Assembly: GCF_001653335.1 (NCBI RefSeq) | Contig: NZ_CP015079.1 | Span: 1,736,001 to 1,800,000, forward strand | Length of the DNA stretch: 64,000 nt | From: Nocardioides dokdonensis FR1436 | Lineage (GTDB): Bacteria; Actinomycetota; Actinomycetes; Propionibacteriales; Nocardioidaceae | Reading direction: 5' to 3' | Shown: positions 20,227 through 28,308 of the stretch, in pieces | Numbering within the stretch: position 1 is the first letter of the stretch | Layout: each line of letters begins with the position of its first letter | Notes under the pieces: model-generated | The model's database searches: none | What the model saw: the letters and a program-made list of their open reading frames with translations, nothing else | What the model was told of the DNA's origin: nothing | Program-made: the position numbers and the translations under genes

Positions 20227-21228
20227 TCAGGCCTGCTCGGCCAGCGACGCGCGGAGCGCGCGGTGCACCCCGGCGGGGGTCAGCACGCCGACGAACTGCA
20301 CGCCCTCGCGCACCCCGACCATCGACTTGTCGCTGCCCAGCAGGTGCACCAGGGCGCCCTCGAGGCTGGTGTCGAGGTCGATGGCCGCGCCGAGCTGACC
20401 GGCGCTGACGCCGTCCATCGGCTCCAGGTGCTCGCGCCGCAGGGGTACGACGCTCAGTCGCCGCAGGCTCTTCTCGGAGCCGACGAAGTCGGCGACGAAC
20501 TCGTCAGCGGGGTGGGCGAGGAGCTCCGCGGGTGTGCCGTACTGCGCGAGCCGGCCGCCCTCGGCGAAGACCGCGACCCGGTGGCCCATCCGCACCGCCT
20601 CATCGATGTCGTGGGTGACCATCACGACGGTCTTGCCCAGGTCGCGCTGCAGGCGCAGGAACTCCTCCTGCAACCGGACCCGCACGACGGGGTCGACGGC
20701 GCCGAAGGGCTCGTCCATCAGCAGCACCGGCGGGTCGGCGGCCAGGGCGCGGGCGACACCGACGCGCTGGCGCTGACCCCCGGAGAGCTGGTGGGGGTAG
20801 CGCTCGGCGTGCAGCGCGGGGTCGAGCCCGACGAGCTCGAGCAGCTCGGTGGCGCGGGCGCGCGCGGTCGCCTTCGACTCCCCGTACAGCAGCGGCACTG
20901 TCATCACGTTGGTGATGATCTTCTGGTGCGGGAAGAGCCCGATCTGCTGGATGACGTAGCCGATCCCGCGGCGCAGCTCGACGGGGTCGGCGGTGGTCAC
21001 GTCGCGCCCGTCGATCTCGATCGTGCCGGTGCTGGGCTCGATGAGCCGGTTGATCATCTTCAGGGTCGTCGACTTGCCGCACCCCGAGGGGCCCACGAGC
21101 ACGACCATCTCGCCCTCGAGCACCTCGAGGTCGAGGTCCTGCACGGCGACCGTCCCGTCGTCGTAGCGCTTGCCCACGCCGGAGAGGCGGATCATCACGT
21201 TCGCGGGTGCTGACCCGGTAGCGTCCAT
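20227..21228 (-). CDS. osmoprotectant-type ABC transporter ATP-binding protein (OpuCA/ProV-like)
   Basis: This is the ATPase of a quaternary-amine (glycine betaine, choline or proline) importer. Walker [10 protein letters not shown], the QQIGLFPH Q-loop, the LSGGQRQRVGVARALA signature and Walker B VLLMDEPFGAVDP are all present in residues 30-190. The last about 70 residues resemble a CBS-type module (VGVREGVQFVGVLTPAG), as in ionic-strength-sensing ProV/OpuCA proteins. The ATG at 21228 has TAAGGT 6 nt upstream and so may be leaderless; an internal ATG at 21195 (beginning IRLSGVGKRY) is the alternative. The gene is divergent from the two permease genes, with starts only 3 nt apart. Confidence 0.87.
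   Translation of the reverse strand: MDATGSAPANVMIRLSGVGKRYDDGTVAVQDLDLEVLEGEMVVLVGPSGCGKSTTLKMINRLIEPSTGTIEIDGRDVTTADPVELRRGIGYVIQQIGLFPHQKIITNVMTVPLLYGESKATARARATELLELVGLDPALHAERYPHQLSGGQRQRVGVARALAADPPVLLMDEPFGAVDPVVRVRLQEEFLRLQRDLGKTVVMVTHDIDEAVRMGHRVAVFAEGGRLAQYGTPAELLAHPADEFVADFVGSEKSLRRLSVVPLRREHLEPMDGVSAGQLGAAIDLDTSLEGALVHLLGSDKSMVGVREGVQFVGVLTPAGVHRALRASLAEQA
21219..21224 (+). promoter_or_regulatory. -10 element for the permease operon
   Basis: TAGCGT lies 7 nt before the GTG at 21232 and inside the first codons of the oppositely oriented ATPase gene. Confidence 0.55.
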
Positions 21229-21231
21229 GCG

Positions 21232-21930
21232 GTGACCTTACTCGCGCAGGCCGCCGACGGGCCGAGCTGCTACGGGCGTCTCACCAACGAGTGGCTGTGC
21301 TGGGACTACGTGGTCGACTACCGCCCCGAGATCGTCGAGGCGACCATCGAGCACGTGGCGATCACGCTCGCCTCGGTCGCCTTCGCGCTGGCCCTGTCGA
21401 TGCCGCTGGCCCTGCTGGCCCGCCGGGTGCCGCGCCTGGAGAGCGCCGTCCTGGGGGTCAGCACGGGCCTCTACACGGTGCCCTCGCTGGCGCTCTTCCC
21501 GCTGCTGGTCCCCTTCACCGGCCTCAGCCCCACCACCGTGGTCATCGGGCTGGGGCTCTACGCGCTCACGATCCTGGTGCGCGCGATCCTCGAGGGGCTG
21601 CGGGCGGTGCCGGAGGAGGTCCGCGAGTCCGCCCGTGGGCTCGGGTACGGCGACGGGCGGCTGCTGCTGCGCATCGAGCTGCCGCTCGCGGTGCCGGTCG
21701 TGATGGCGGGGCTGCGGGTGGCCACCGTCTCGACCGTGGCGCTGACGACCGTCGGCTCCCTGGTCGCCTACGGGGGTCTGGGCAACCTGATCGCCGACGG
21801 GGTGCAGAGCAACTTCCGCGCCCAGCTGCTCACCGCGGCCGTCCTCTGCGTGGTGCTCGCGGTGCTGCTCGACGTCCTGATCGTGCTCTCCCAGCGTCTG
21901 CTGACGCCCTGGACCCGGACGGCGGGCTGA
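21232..21930 (+). CDS. osmoprotectant-type ABC transporter permease (OpuCB-like)
   Basis: The 232-residue inner-membrane permease has about five to six hydrophobic helices. The family's cytoplasmic EAA loop, which contacts the ATPase, is visible as VRESARGLGYGDGRLLLRIELPLA around residues 134-157. TVGSLVAYGGLGNLIADGVQ is typical of ProW/OpuCB proteins. It starts at GTG 21232, apparently leaderless. It is followed after 4 nt by the second permease, so the pair forms the heteromeric membrane channel together with the ATPase on the other strand. Confidence 0.87.
   Translation: MTLLAQAADGPSCYGRLTNEWLCWDYVVDYRPEIVEATIEHVAITLASVAFALALSMPLALLARRVPRLESAVLGVSTGLYTVPSLALFPLLVPFTGLSPTTVVIGLGLYALTILVRAILEGLRAVPEEVRESARGLGYGDGRLLLRIELPLAVPVVMAGLRVATVSTVALTTVGSLVAYGGLGNLIADGVQSNFRAQLLTAAVLCVVLAVLLDVLIVLSQRLLTPWTRTAG
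21235..21240 (-). promoter_or_regulatory. -10 element for the ABC ATPase gene
   Basis: On the minus strand TAAGGT lies 6 nt before the ATG at 21228. It occupies codons 2-3 of the oppositely oriented permease gene, so the two promoters overlap fully. Confidence 0.55.
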
Positions 21931-21934
21931 TCGC

Positions 21935-22744
21935 GTGAACGTGCTCCTCGACGCCCTCGCCTACCTGCGCGAGGCCGACAACTGGTCCGGATCGGGAGGG
22001 ATGCTGCAGCTGCTGGTCCAGCAGCTGCTGATCACCGTCACCGCCCTGCTGGCCGCGATGCTGGTCGGCCTGCCGATCGCCCTGTGGCTGGGCCACCTGG
22101 GGCGCGGTGGGTTCCTGGCCATCAACATCTCCAACGTCGGTCGCGCGGTGCCGACCTTCGCGCTGCTCGCGATCTTCGTGAGCGGCGACCCCTGGGGCTG
22201 GACCGCCGGCGCGTTCCCCGGCACCGGCACCGTCGGCCCCTTCGGGCGTGCCGGCATCTCGACCCTGGTCGCCCTGGCGCTCTTCGCACTGCCCCCGCTG
22301 ATCACCAACGCCTACGTCGCCGTGCGCGAGGTGCCGGCCGACGTGCGCGAGTCGGCCCGGGGCATGGGGATGAGTGGCTGGCAGCAGTTCCGGCGCGCCG
22401 AGCTGCCGCTGGCCCTGCCGCTGGTGATGTCGGGCGTGCGCCTGGCGCTGGTGCAGGTCTGGGCGACGGCCACGATCGCGGCGCTGGTCGCCGGTCCGGG
22501 CCTCGGGCGGGTCATCACCGACGGGTTCTTCCGCACCGACTACGGCAAGGGCATCGCCGGGGCGATCGTGGTCGCCGTGGTGGCGCTGCTGCTCGAGCTC
22601 GGGGCGGCCGGGGCGCAGCGCCTGCTGGACCCCCTGGGGCGCGCGACCCGGGCCGGGTCCGGCAACGGCCGTGCGCGCAGGGGTGAGGGCCGGGTGTCCT
22701 CGGAGGCGCCTACGCTGGAGGCAGCCGCCTCATCGGGCGGGTGA
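21935..22744 (+). CDS. osmoprotectant-type ABC transporter permease, second subunit (OpuCD-like)
   Basis: This 269-residue membrane protein is the partner of the preceding permease. It has the EAA loop VRESARGMGMSGWQQFRRAELPLA near residues 136-159 and the typical LVAGPGLGRVITDGFF end motif. The C-terminal about 30 residues form a charged tail after the last helix. The GTG at 21935 lies 4 nt after the stop of the first permease, which indicates co-translation. Confidence 0.86.
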   Translation: MNVLLDALAYLREADNWSGSGGMLQLLVQQLLITVTALLAAMLVGLPIALWLGHLGRGGFLAINISNVGRAVPTFALLAIFVSGDPWGWTAGAFPGTGTVGPFGRAGISTLVALALFALPPLITNAYVAVREVPADVRESARGMGMSGWQQFRRAELPLALPLVMSGVRLALVQVWATATIAALVAGPGLGRVITDGFFRTDYGKGIAGAIVVAVVALLLELGAAGAQRLLDPLGRATRAGSGNGRARRGEGRVSSEAPTLEAAASSGG

Positions 22745-22813
22745 GCAGCGGGCGTCACCCGCTGACCGGACACGCGCGGGGTCGACCCGCGGGACACAGA
22801 AGGTAGGACCCCC

Positions 22814-23758
22814 ATGATGGTGCGACGTTCCCTGGCCGCGGTGGTCTCCGCCGGCGCCCTCCTCCTGGCCGCATGCGCCGGAGACGACCTCGCCGACGAC
22901 GCCAGCGAGGACACCTCGACCAGCGGCAGCGGCGGCGGAGCGGTGACCATCGCCTCGCAGTCGTTCCCCGAGGCCGCGCTGGTGGCCTCGATGTACGAGC
23001 TGCTGCTCGCCGACGCCGGCTACGACCCGACGGTCCAGCTCGTCGACTCGCGCGACGCCTACATGGCCACCTTCCCCGGCGACGTCGACATCGTCCCGGA
23101 GTACGTCGGCGGCATCGTGAACTACCTCAACGACACCAGCGACGAGGGCTCCGGCGAGCCGATCGTGGCCGGTGACGGCGAGGAGCTGGCCGAGAAGGGT
23201 GCGGACCTCCTCGACACGGCCGGCATCGAGCTGCTCGACCTCTCGGAGGCCACCGACACCAACGCCTACTTCGTCTCCCAGGAGCGGGCCGACGAGGAGG
23301 GCTGGTCGGTGCTCTCCGACCTCGAGGGCGAGTCCGTCGTCCTCGCGGCCGCCCCCGACTGCAAGGGCCGCCTCGACTGCGAGGCCGGGCTCAGCAACGA
23401 GTACGGCATCGACGTCACCAAGGTGCTGCCGCTCGGCTACGCCGGCGACCAGACCTACCAGTCGGTCCTCAAGGGCGAGTCCGACCTGGGCCAGACCAGC
23501 ACCACCGACGGCACCCTGGAGTCCCTGGGCCTCGTCGTCCTCGACGACGACCAGGAGATCCAGCCCGCGCAGAACCTGGTGCCCGCCGTCTCCCAGGACT
23601 TCCTCGAGGACAACGCGGACGTCGAGGACCTGCTCAACGAGCTGATGGCGGCCCTGACCACCGACAAGCTCACCGAGCTCAACGGCCGGATGTCGCTGGA
23701 CCGCGAGAAGGCCGAGGACGTCGCCCGCGACTTCCTGGAGTCCGAGGGCCTGCTCTGA
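22814..23758 (+). CDS. osmoprotectant ABC transporter substrate-binding lipoprotein (OpuAC family)
   Basis: The 314-residue lipoprotein captures the substrate outside the membrane. The signal peptide ends in the lipobox LLAAC, with Cys21 as the lipid-attachment residue, followed by an acidic Ser/Thr/Gly linker. VTIASQSFPEAALVASMYELLL opens the OpuAC-type binding fold, and DIVPEYVGGIVNYL is the conserved segment with the aromatic-cage region. The start ATG is at 22814, or 22817 as an equally good alternative. It is the last gene of the permease operon. Confidence 0.87.
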   Translation: MMVRRSLAAVVSAGALLLAACAGDDLADDASEDTSTSGSGGGAVTIASQSFPEAALVASMYELLLADAGYDPTVQLVDSRDAYMATFPGDVDIVPEYVGGIVNYLNDTSDEGSGEPIVAGDGEELAEKGADLLDTAGIELLDLSEATDTNAYFVSQERADEEGWSVLSDLEGESVVLAAAPDCKGRLDCEAGLSNEYGIDVTKVLPLGYAGDQTYQSVLKGESDLGQTSTTDGTLESLGLVVLDDDQEIQPAQNLVPAVSQDFLEDNADVEDLLNELMAALTTDKLTELNGRMSLDREKAEDVARDFLESEGLL

Positions 23759-23783
23759 CGTCTGCTCCCTCGGGAGCGTCGAC

Positions 23784-24890
23784 TCAGCGCTCGTGCGCGC
23801 GCAGGGCCACGGCCTCGTGCGGCACGGGCGCTGCGCCGTCCGGGAGCGGTACGTCGATGACCGCGCCGGCCGGGGTGTCGTGGCGCGGGACCGGCCCGGG
23901 GTGCCGGGCCGCGTAGGTCATCACGGCCGCGGCGTCGCTGCGCCGGCCCTGCTCGACCAGCCACCCGGTCAGCCGGTGCACCGGGGGCAGCCCGGAGTGC
24001 ACCAGTGAGCGGTTGCCCCACAGAGCCACGACGCCCTCGTGCAGCAGCGCCCACCACTCGTCGGGGCAGCCGGGGATCTCGGTGAAGTAGCGGTGCAGGT
24101 CGCCGGCGAGCACGCGGTCGCGGAAGACCTCGGTGACCTCGGGGGAGCCGTGCGCCTCGACGCTGGCCAGCGCCATCTGCTTGGTGCGCCACCGGTCGCG
24201 CAGGTCCTCGACCGACGAGCGCTGCTGGGTGATGGAGGTTCCGTCGGAGCGGATCCGCCAGTGGTAGACGACCTCGGGCAGCACCGCGAAGCGGCGGGCG
24301 GCCAAGAAGGCCCGGGTGGTGGTCGGCTGGTCCTCGTAGCGCACCCCCTCGGGCCACGACAGCGCGTGGTCGTCCCAGAACGAGCGGCGGTAGAGCTTGT
24401 TCCACGCGAACACGTCGCCGAGCACCTCGGGGTGCTCCTCGATGCGCACCGTGCGGCGCTCGTGGTGCAGCCGACGCATCCAGGGCGGCTCGACGAGCGC
24501 GCCGTCCTCCCACCGCACGATCGAGCCGGTCGCGAGGTCGACCTCGCGCCCCCGCAGCGCGCGGGCCAGCACGGCGTACGCCTCGGGGGGCACCACGTCG
24601 TCGGAGTCGGCGAAGCCGAGCAGCGCGCCGCGGGCGTGCGCGACGCCGGTGTTGCGGGCCGCGCCGAGGCCGTAGTTCCCGGTGTGCAGCACCGTGATCT
24701 CGGGGTGCCGGGCCGCGTAGGCGTCCGCGATCGCGCCCGAGTCGTCGGGGGAGCCGTCGTCGACGACGACGACCTCGAGCGGCCGGTAGGTCTGGGCGAG
24801 CAGGCTGTCCAGGCACGCCGGGAGGTAGTCGGCGACGTCGTAGACGGGCACGACCACGCTCAGCAGCGGCGCTCGCCGCCCGAACTTCAT
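23784..24890 (-). CDS. family 2 glycosyltransferase
   Basis: The N-terminal GT-A domain is clear: LSVVVPVYDVADYLPACLDSL at about residue 10, then VVVVDDGSPDDSGAIAD and GFADSDDVVPPEA, which holds the DxD metal-binding motif. The following about 250 residues are helical and of the type seen in poly(glycerol-phosphate)- or teichoic-acid-like transferases. The ATG at 24890 is chosen because TAGCGT lies 7 nt upstream, as in other leaderless genes here; the frame is open further upstream. The acceptor is unknown. The gene is divergent from a sulfotransferase, so the pair may act on one cell-surface glycan. Confidence 0.82.
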   Translation of the reverse strand: MKFGRRAPLLSVVVPVYDVADYLPACLDSLLAQTYRPLEVVVVDDGSPDDSGAIADAYAARHPEITVLHTGNYGLGAARNTGVAHARGALLGFADSDDVVPPEAYAVLARALRGREVDLATGSIVRWEDGALVEPPWMRRLHHERRTVRIEEHPEVLGDVFAWNKLYRRSFWDDHALSWPEGVRYEDQPTTTRAFLAARRFAVLPEVVYHWRIRSDGTSITQQRSSVEDLRDRWRTKQMALASVEAHGSPEVTEVFRDRVLAGDLHRYFTEIPGCPDEWWALLHEGVVALWGNRSLVHSGLPPVHRLTGWLVEQGRRSDAAAVMTYAARHPGPVPRHDTPAGAVIDVPLPDGAAPVPHEAVALRAHER

Positions 24891-24897
24891 GGGTGCC

Positions 24898-24903
24898 ACG
24901 CTA
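24898..24903 (-). promoter_or_regulatory. -10 element for leaderless glycosyltransferase
   Basis: Minus-strand TAGCGT lies 7 nt before the ATG at 24890. Confidence 0.55.
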
Positions 24904-24934
24904 TCCAGGACGGGCGCTGCGGCGTGGGCGGGGA

Positions 24935-24940
24935 TAGCAT
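24935..24940 (+). promoter_or_regulatory. -10 element for leaderless sulfotransferase
   Basis: TAGCAT lies 8 nt before the GTG at 24949. It is divergent from, and 31 nt away from, the glycosyltransferase -10 element. Confidence 0.5.
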
Positions 24941-24948
24941 CGCCTCCC

Positions 24949-26106
24949 GTGAGTGACCAGCCCGCAGCCCAGTCCGCCACCCCGGCCGCAGCCCAGGCCG
25001 ACGCCTTCGCCGTGCCCGCCGACCCGGATCCGGCGAGCTACCCCCGCAAGGTCCTCTTCGTCGCCGGGGCGGGTCGCTCCGGCACCAGCACGATGGCCGG
25101 GCTGATGAAGATCCTGGGCCTGCACGTCCCGCAGCCCGAGGTCGAGCCCGACGAGACGAACCCCAAGGGCTTCGCCGAGCCGGCCTGGGCCGTCGAGCAC
25201 CACACCCGCCTGCTGCGCGAGGCGATGGTGCAGGTCAGCGACTCGCGTCCCGACGCCTGGTTCGAGACCGGCCGCGTCTCGGCCCGGGAGCCGGAGCGGA
25301 TCGCCACCGCCGAGTGGCTCGAGGGCCACTTCGCGGTCAACCCCGAGCTCGTCGTCAAGGACCCGCGGCTGAGCTGGTTCCTCTCGCTGTGGCGGGTCGC
25401 GGCCATCCGCTGCGACGCCACGCCCGTCTTCGCGACCATGCTGCGCCCGCCCTCGGAGGTCGTCGGCAGCAAGCAGAAGTACTACGCCAACCGCCTCGGC
25501 TCCGCGCACCTCGCGGCCTCATGGCTCAACATGCTGCTGCACACCGAGCGCGCCACCCGGGAGTCCGTGGCCGACGGCGGGCGCGTCTTCGTGCGCTACG
25601 GCGACCTGCTCGACGACTGGGTCAGGGCGACCAGCCACGTCGGGGAGACGCTCGGCCTGCAGCACATCGTCAACGCCAAGTCGGAGCGGATCCGCGACGG
25701 CCACCGGTTCGTCGACCCCGGCCTGCGCCGGGTCAGCGGCTCGCTGGAGGACCTCGGCCTGCCGAAGCGGCTGCACGACCTGACCGCGGAGACCTGGAAC
25801 GAGCTCAACAAGCTCGCCGAGCCCGGCGGCGACCAGCCCGAGGTGCACCAGGCGCTCGACCAGATCCGCGAGACCTACGTCGACCTCTACGAGGAGTCGG
25901 AGGCGATCTCGCGCTCCTCGGTGGTGGCCGCCGAGCAGAAGTCCCGCCGCGGCCGCGACAAGAACGGACCGGCGCCGGCCGCATCGACCGCCGACCCGGC
26001 CCCCGAGGCGGGCTCCGCCGCCGACCGGATCCCGCACGGGCTGCGCGCCGCGATCCCGCCGAGCGTGCGGCGCGGGCTGCGCAAGGTCGCCGGGCGCGAG
26101 CGCTGA
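24949..26106 (+). CDS. sulfotransferase-family protein
   Basis: The sequence KVLFVAGAGRSGTSTMAGLMKILG near residue 32 is the PAPS 5'-phosphosulfate-binding loop of sulfotransferases. The second region, VVKDPRLSWFLSLW near residue 130, and the RPPSEVVGSKQKYY segment are also family-like. The protein has 385 residues; the last about 60 are low-complexity Ala/Pro and then basic, possibly for membrane or partner contact. It probably transfers sulfate to a glycan or lipid, but the acceptor is unknown. A glycosyltransferase gene starts 7 nt after its stop, so the two are likely co-expressed. Confidence 0.8.
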   Translation: MSDQPAAQSATPAAAQADAFAVPADPDPASYPRKVLFVAGAGRSGTSTMAGLMKILGLHVPQPEVEPDETNPKGFAEPAWAVEHHTRLLREAMVQVSDSRPDAWFETGRVSAREPERIATAEWLEGHFAVNPELVVKDPRLSWFLSLWRVAAIRCDATPVFATMLRPPSEVVGSKQKYYANRLGSAHLAASWLNMLLHTERATRESVADGGRVFVRYGDLLDDWVRATSHVGETLGLQHIVNAKSERIRDGHRFVDPGLRRVSGSLEDLGLPKRLHDLTAETWNELNKLAEPGGDQPEVHQALDQIRETYVDLYEESEAISRSSVVAAEQKSRRGRDKNGPAPAASTADPAPEAGSAADRIPHGLRAAIPPSVRRGLRKVAGRER

Positions 26107-26113
26107 GCGCGCC

Positions 26114-27028
26114 GTGAACGCGATCCGCAACGCCGAGGGCCTCACGAACATCGAGGGCCACCACGACTTCGACATCACCTGGCCCTGGAACCGGCCCGGC
26201 GGGCTGCGCCCGGGCAGCACCGCGGTGCTGCGGGTCAAGGACGAGGCGCCGTCGCTGCCGTTCGTGCTGCCGCCGCTGCTGCGCGCGACCGACCACGTGA
26301 TCGTGGTCGACAACGGCTCCACCGACGGCACCGCCGAGGTGGCGGCCCGCACCGCCGCCGACCTGGGGCTGTCGGCGAAGCTCACCCAGGCGTCGTACCC
26401 GTTCGAGGTGGCGCGCGCCGGTGCCGAGCACCTGGCGGCCCACGAGCTGTCGGTGCACTCGCTGTCGTACTTCTACAACTGGTGCTTCGCCCAGGTCGGC
26501 ACCCGCTACTCCTGGAAGTGGGACGGCGACATGGTCCTGACCACCGAGGGCGAGGTGTCGATGGCCGACCTGACCTGGCAGGTGGGTGGGGTGCAGACGA
26601 TCATCCGGGTGCCCCGCCACGGCCTCTACATCGAGGACGAGTCGCTGGCCTACCTCGACCTCGGGCTGCGCAACGCCGAGGAGTGGGGCTACCCCGTCGG
26701 CCCCGACTTCGTGTTCACCAAGGCCTTCGAGTGGGAGATCCGCTCGACCCCGGAGCACTGCCGGACCATGGGCCTGCCGCAGGGGCTGTGCGTGGAGCTG
26801 AAGTACCTCCACGGCGACGAGTTCGCGCACTGGACCGACCCGGCGTCCTTCGCGACCTCCTGGCGCAACCGCCGCAAGCGCCGCGAGTGGGCGGTCTTCC
26901 ACGCGCTCAAGGAGGGCACCGTGCCGCCCGGCGTGCACGAGATCCGCGCCCCCGAGGGCGTGCACGTCGTCGACCACGTCACCCGGCACTGGCTCCCGCA
27001 CGCCCCCCGCCCCCTCCAGGTGGGCTGA
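26114..27028 (+). CDS. glycosyltransferase family 2-like protein
   Basis: The 304-residue protein has a GT-A-like core. VLRVKDEAPSLPFVLPPLL and VIVVDNGSTDGTAEVAA form the nucleotide-binding part, and WKWDGDMVLTTEG supplies the DxD motif. It has no signal peptide or membrane helices, so it is cytoplasmic or peripheral. It starts at GTG 26114, directly after the sulfotransferase, and with the divergent glycosyltransferase makes a small glycan-modification cluster. Its sugar donor and acceptor cannot be inferred. Confidence 0.78.
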   Translation: MNAIRNAEGLTNIEGHHDFDITWPWNRPGGLRPGSTAVLRVKDEAPSLPFVLPPLLRATDHVIVVDNGSTDGTAEVAARTAADLGLSAKLTQASYPFEVARAGAEHLAAHELSVHSLSYFYNWCFAQVGTRYSWKWDGDMVLTTEGEVSMADLTWQVGGVQTIIRVPRHGLYIEDESLAYLDLGLRNAEEWGYPVGPDFVFTKAFEWEIRSTPEHCRTMGLPQGLCVELKYLHGDEFAHWTDPASFATSWRNRRKRREWAVFHALKEGTVPPGVHEIRAPEGVHVVDHVTRHWLPHAPRPLQVG

Positions 27029-27357
27029 CCCACCGCCGCTGCTCGACGTCGTTGGTCGAGCAGCGACGAGCGTCGTCGAGGAGCGTCGTCGAGGCCCGGT
27101 GACGGCCGCGCTCGCCGTACGCCGGACGGTCACGGGGTCTCGACGACACTCGAGCCTTCGGCCCTCCCTGCTCGACCAGCGTCCGCGGGTGGGTCAGGTC
27201 ACACGCGGGTGGGTTACGCGGCGGCGCGTGGAGGCGTAGCGTTCTCGGCGTATCTGACGAGCACGACGTCCGGTACCCACACCGGCCCCCGAGCCACCGC
27301 TGCACCGCAGCACCGAGGAGGGGGTGGTCGGAGGGACTGGAACGAAAGGTTCTGATC
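27029..27357. other. intergenic stretch with inverted repeat, upstream of DUF2520 gene
   Basis: There are 329 nt between the glycosyltransferase and DUF2520 genes. The left half holds a small hairpin (TGCTCGAC / GTCGAGCA, 27040-27061) and a larger inverted pair at 27054-27177. The right half shows no recognised gene; GAAAGG at 27343-27348 could serve as ribosome-binding site for the ATG at 27358. Confidence 0.6.
27054..27177. repeat. inverted repeat pair of about 50 nt
   Basis: The left arm (27054-27103) begins GGTCGAGCAG and ends CGGTGAC. The right arm (27129-27177), read in reverse complement, begins GGTCGAGCAG and ends CCGTGAC, with an imperfect middle. The loop is 25 nt. The form suggests a foldback repeat element or a strong terminator. 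Confidence 0.75.
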
Positions 27358-28308
27358 ATGTCTCTCCCCGTCTTCCGGGTGGGGGTCGTCGGCGCTGGAC
27401 GCGTCGGCGCCGTCCTCGCCGCCCGCCTGCGCTCCGCCGGCCACGACGTCGTGGCTGCTGCCGGTGACTCCGACGCGTCGTTGCACCGCATCGCCACGCT
27501 GCTGCCCGGCGTCGCGAACGACAAGCCGACCGCCGTGGCCCGGGCCTGCGACCTGCTGCTGCTCACCGTGCCCGACGACATGCTCGCCAACGTCGTCAGC
27601 ACCCTCGCCGGCGCCGGCGCGCTGCACGAGGGCCAGCTCGTCGTGCACACCTCCGGGCGCCACGGGCTCGCCGTGCTGGAGCCCGCCCGTGCGGCCGGTG
27701 CCCGCACCGCCGCGATCCACCCGGCGATGACCTTCACCGGCACCGCCCTCGACCTGGAGCGGCTCTCGGGGTGCGTGTTCGGGCTCACCGCCGACGACGC
27801 CGAGCGGGAGGTGGCCGAGCGCCTCGTCCACGACCTCGGGGGGCGCCCGATGTGGGTGCCCGAGCAGATGCGCACCCTCTACCACGCCGGTCTCGCGCAC
27901 GGCGCGAACCACCTGGTCACCCTGGTCACCGAGGCGATGGAGATGCTCGCCGCCGCCGGTGCCGACGACCCGGCCGGCACCCTGCGCCCGCTGCTGGTCG
28001 CGGCCCTCGACAACGCCCTCGAGCACGGCGACGCCGCCCTGACGGGTCCGATCGTGCGCGGCGACCTGGGCACGGTGCGCGCCCACCTCGAGGACATCAG
28101 CGCCAACGCCCCGCAGACCAAGGCGTCGTACGTCGCCCTGGCGCGCGCGACGCTGGGCCGCGCGGTCACCGACGGGCGGATCGTGCCGCTGCGCGCGATG
28201 CGCATCCACGAGCTGCTCGACGAGCACGCCCACGACGACTCCACCGGCCACGCCACCGCCTCCCGGGTCACGTCGACCGGTCCCGCGGCGCAGCGGGACG
28301 TGCGGTGA
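27358..28308 (+). CDS. Rossmann-fold and DUF2520 domain protein
   Basis: The 316-residue protein starts with a dinucleotide-binding fold (VGVVGAGRVGAVLAARL, residues 8-24) like that of F420- or NADP-dependent oxidoreductases. The second half is the DUF2520 helical domain, with HPAMTFTGTALDLERLSGCVFG and LYHAGLAHGANHLVTLVTEAM. Members of this family regularly stand next to panC and panD, as here. A reductase role in the pantothenate pathway (replacing ketopantoate reductase) is often suggested but is not shown by the sequence. Its stop overlaps the panC GTG (GTGA), so translation is coupled. Confidence 0.82.
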   Translation: MSLPVFRVGVVGAGRVGAVLAARLRSAGHDVVAAAGDSDASLHRIATLLPGVANDKPTAVARACDLLLLTVPDDMLANVVSTLAGAGALHEGQLVVHTSGRHGLAVLEPARAAGARTAAIHPAMTFTGTALDLERLSGCVFGLTADDAEREVAERLVHDLGGRPMWVPEQMRTLYHAGLAHGANHLVTLVTEAMEMLAAAGADDPAGTLRPLLVAALDNALEHGDAALTGPIVRGDLGTVRAHLEDISANAPQTKASYVALARATLGRAVTDGRIVPLRAMRIHELLDEHAHDDSTGHATASRVTSTGPAAQRDVR

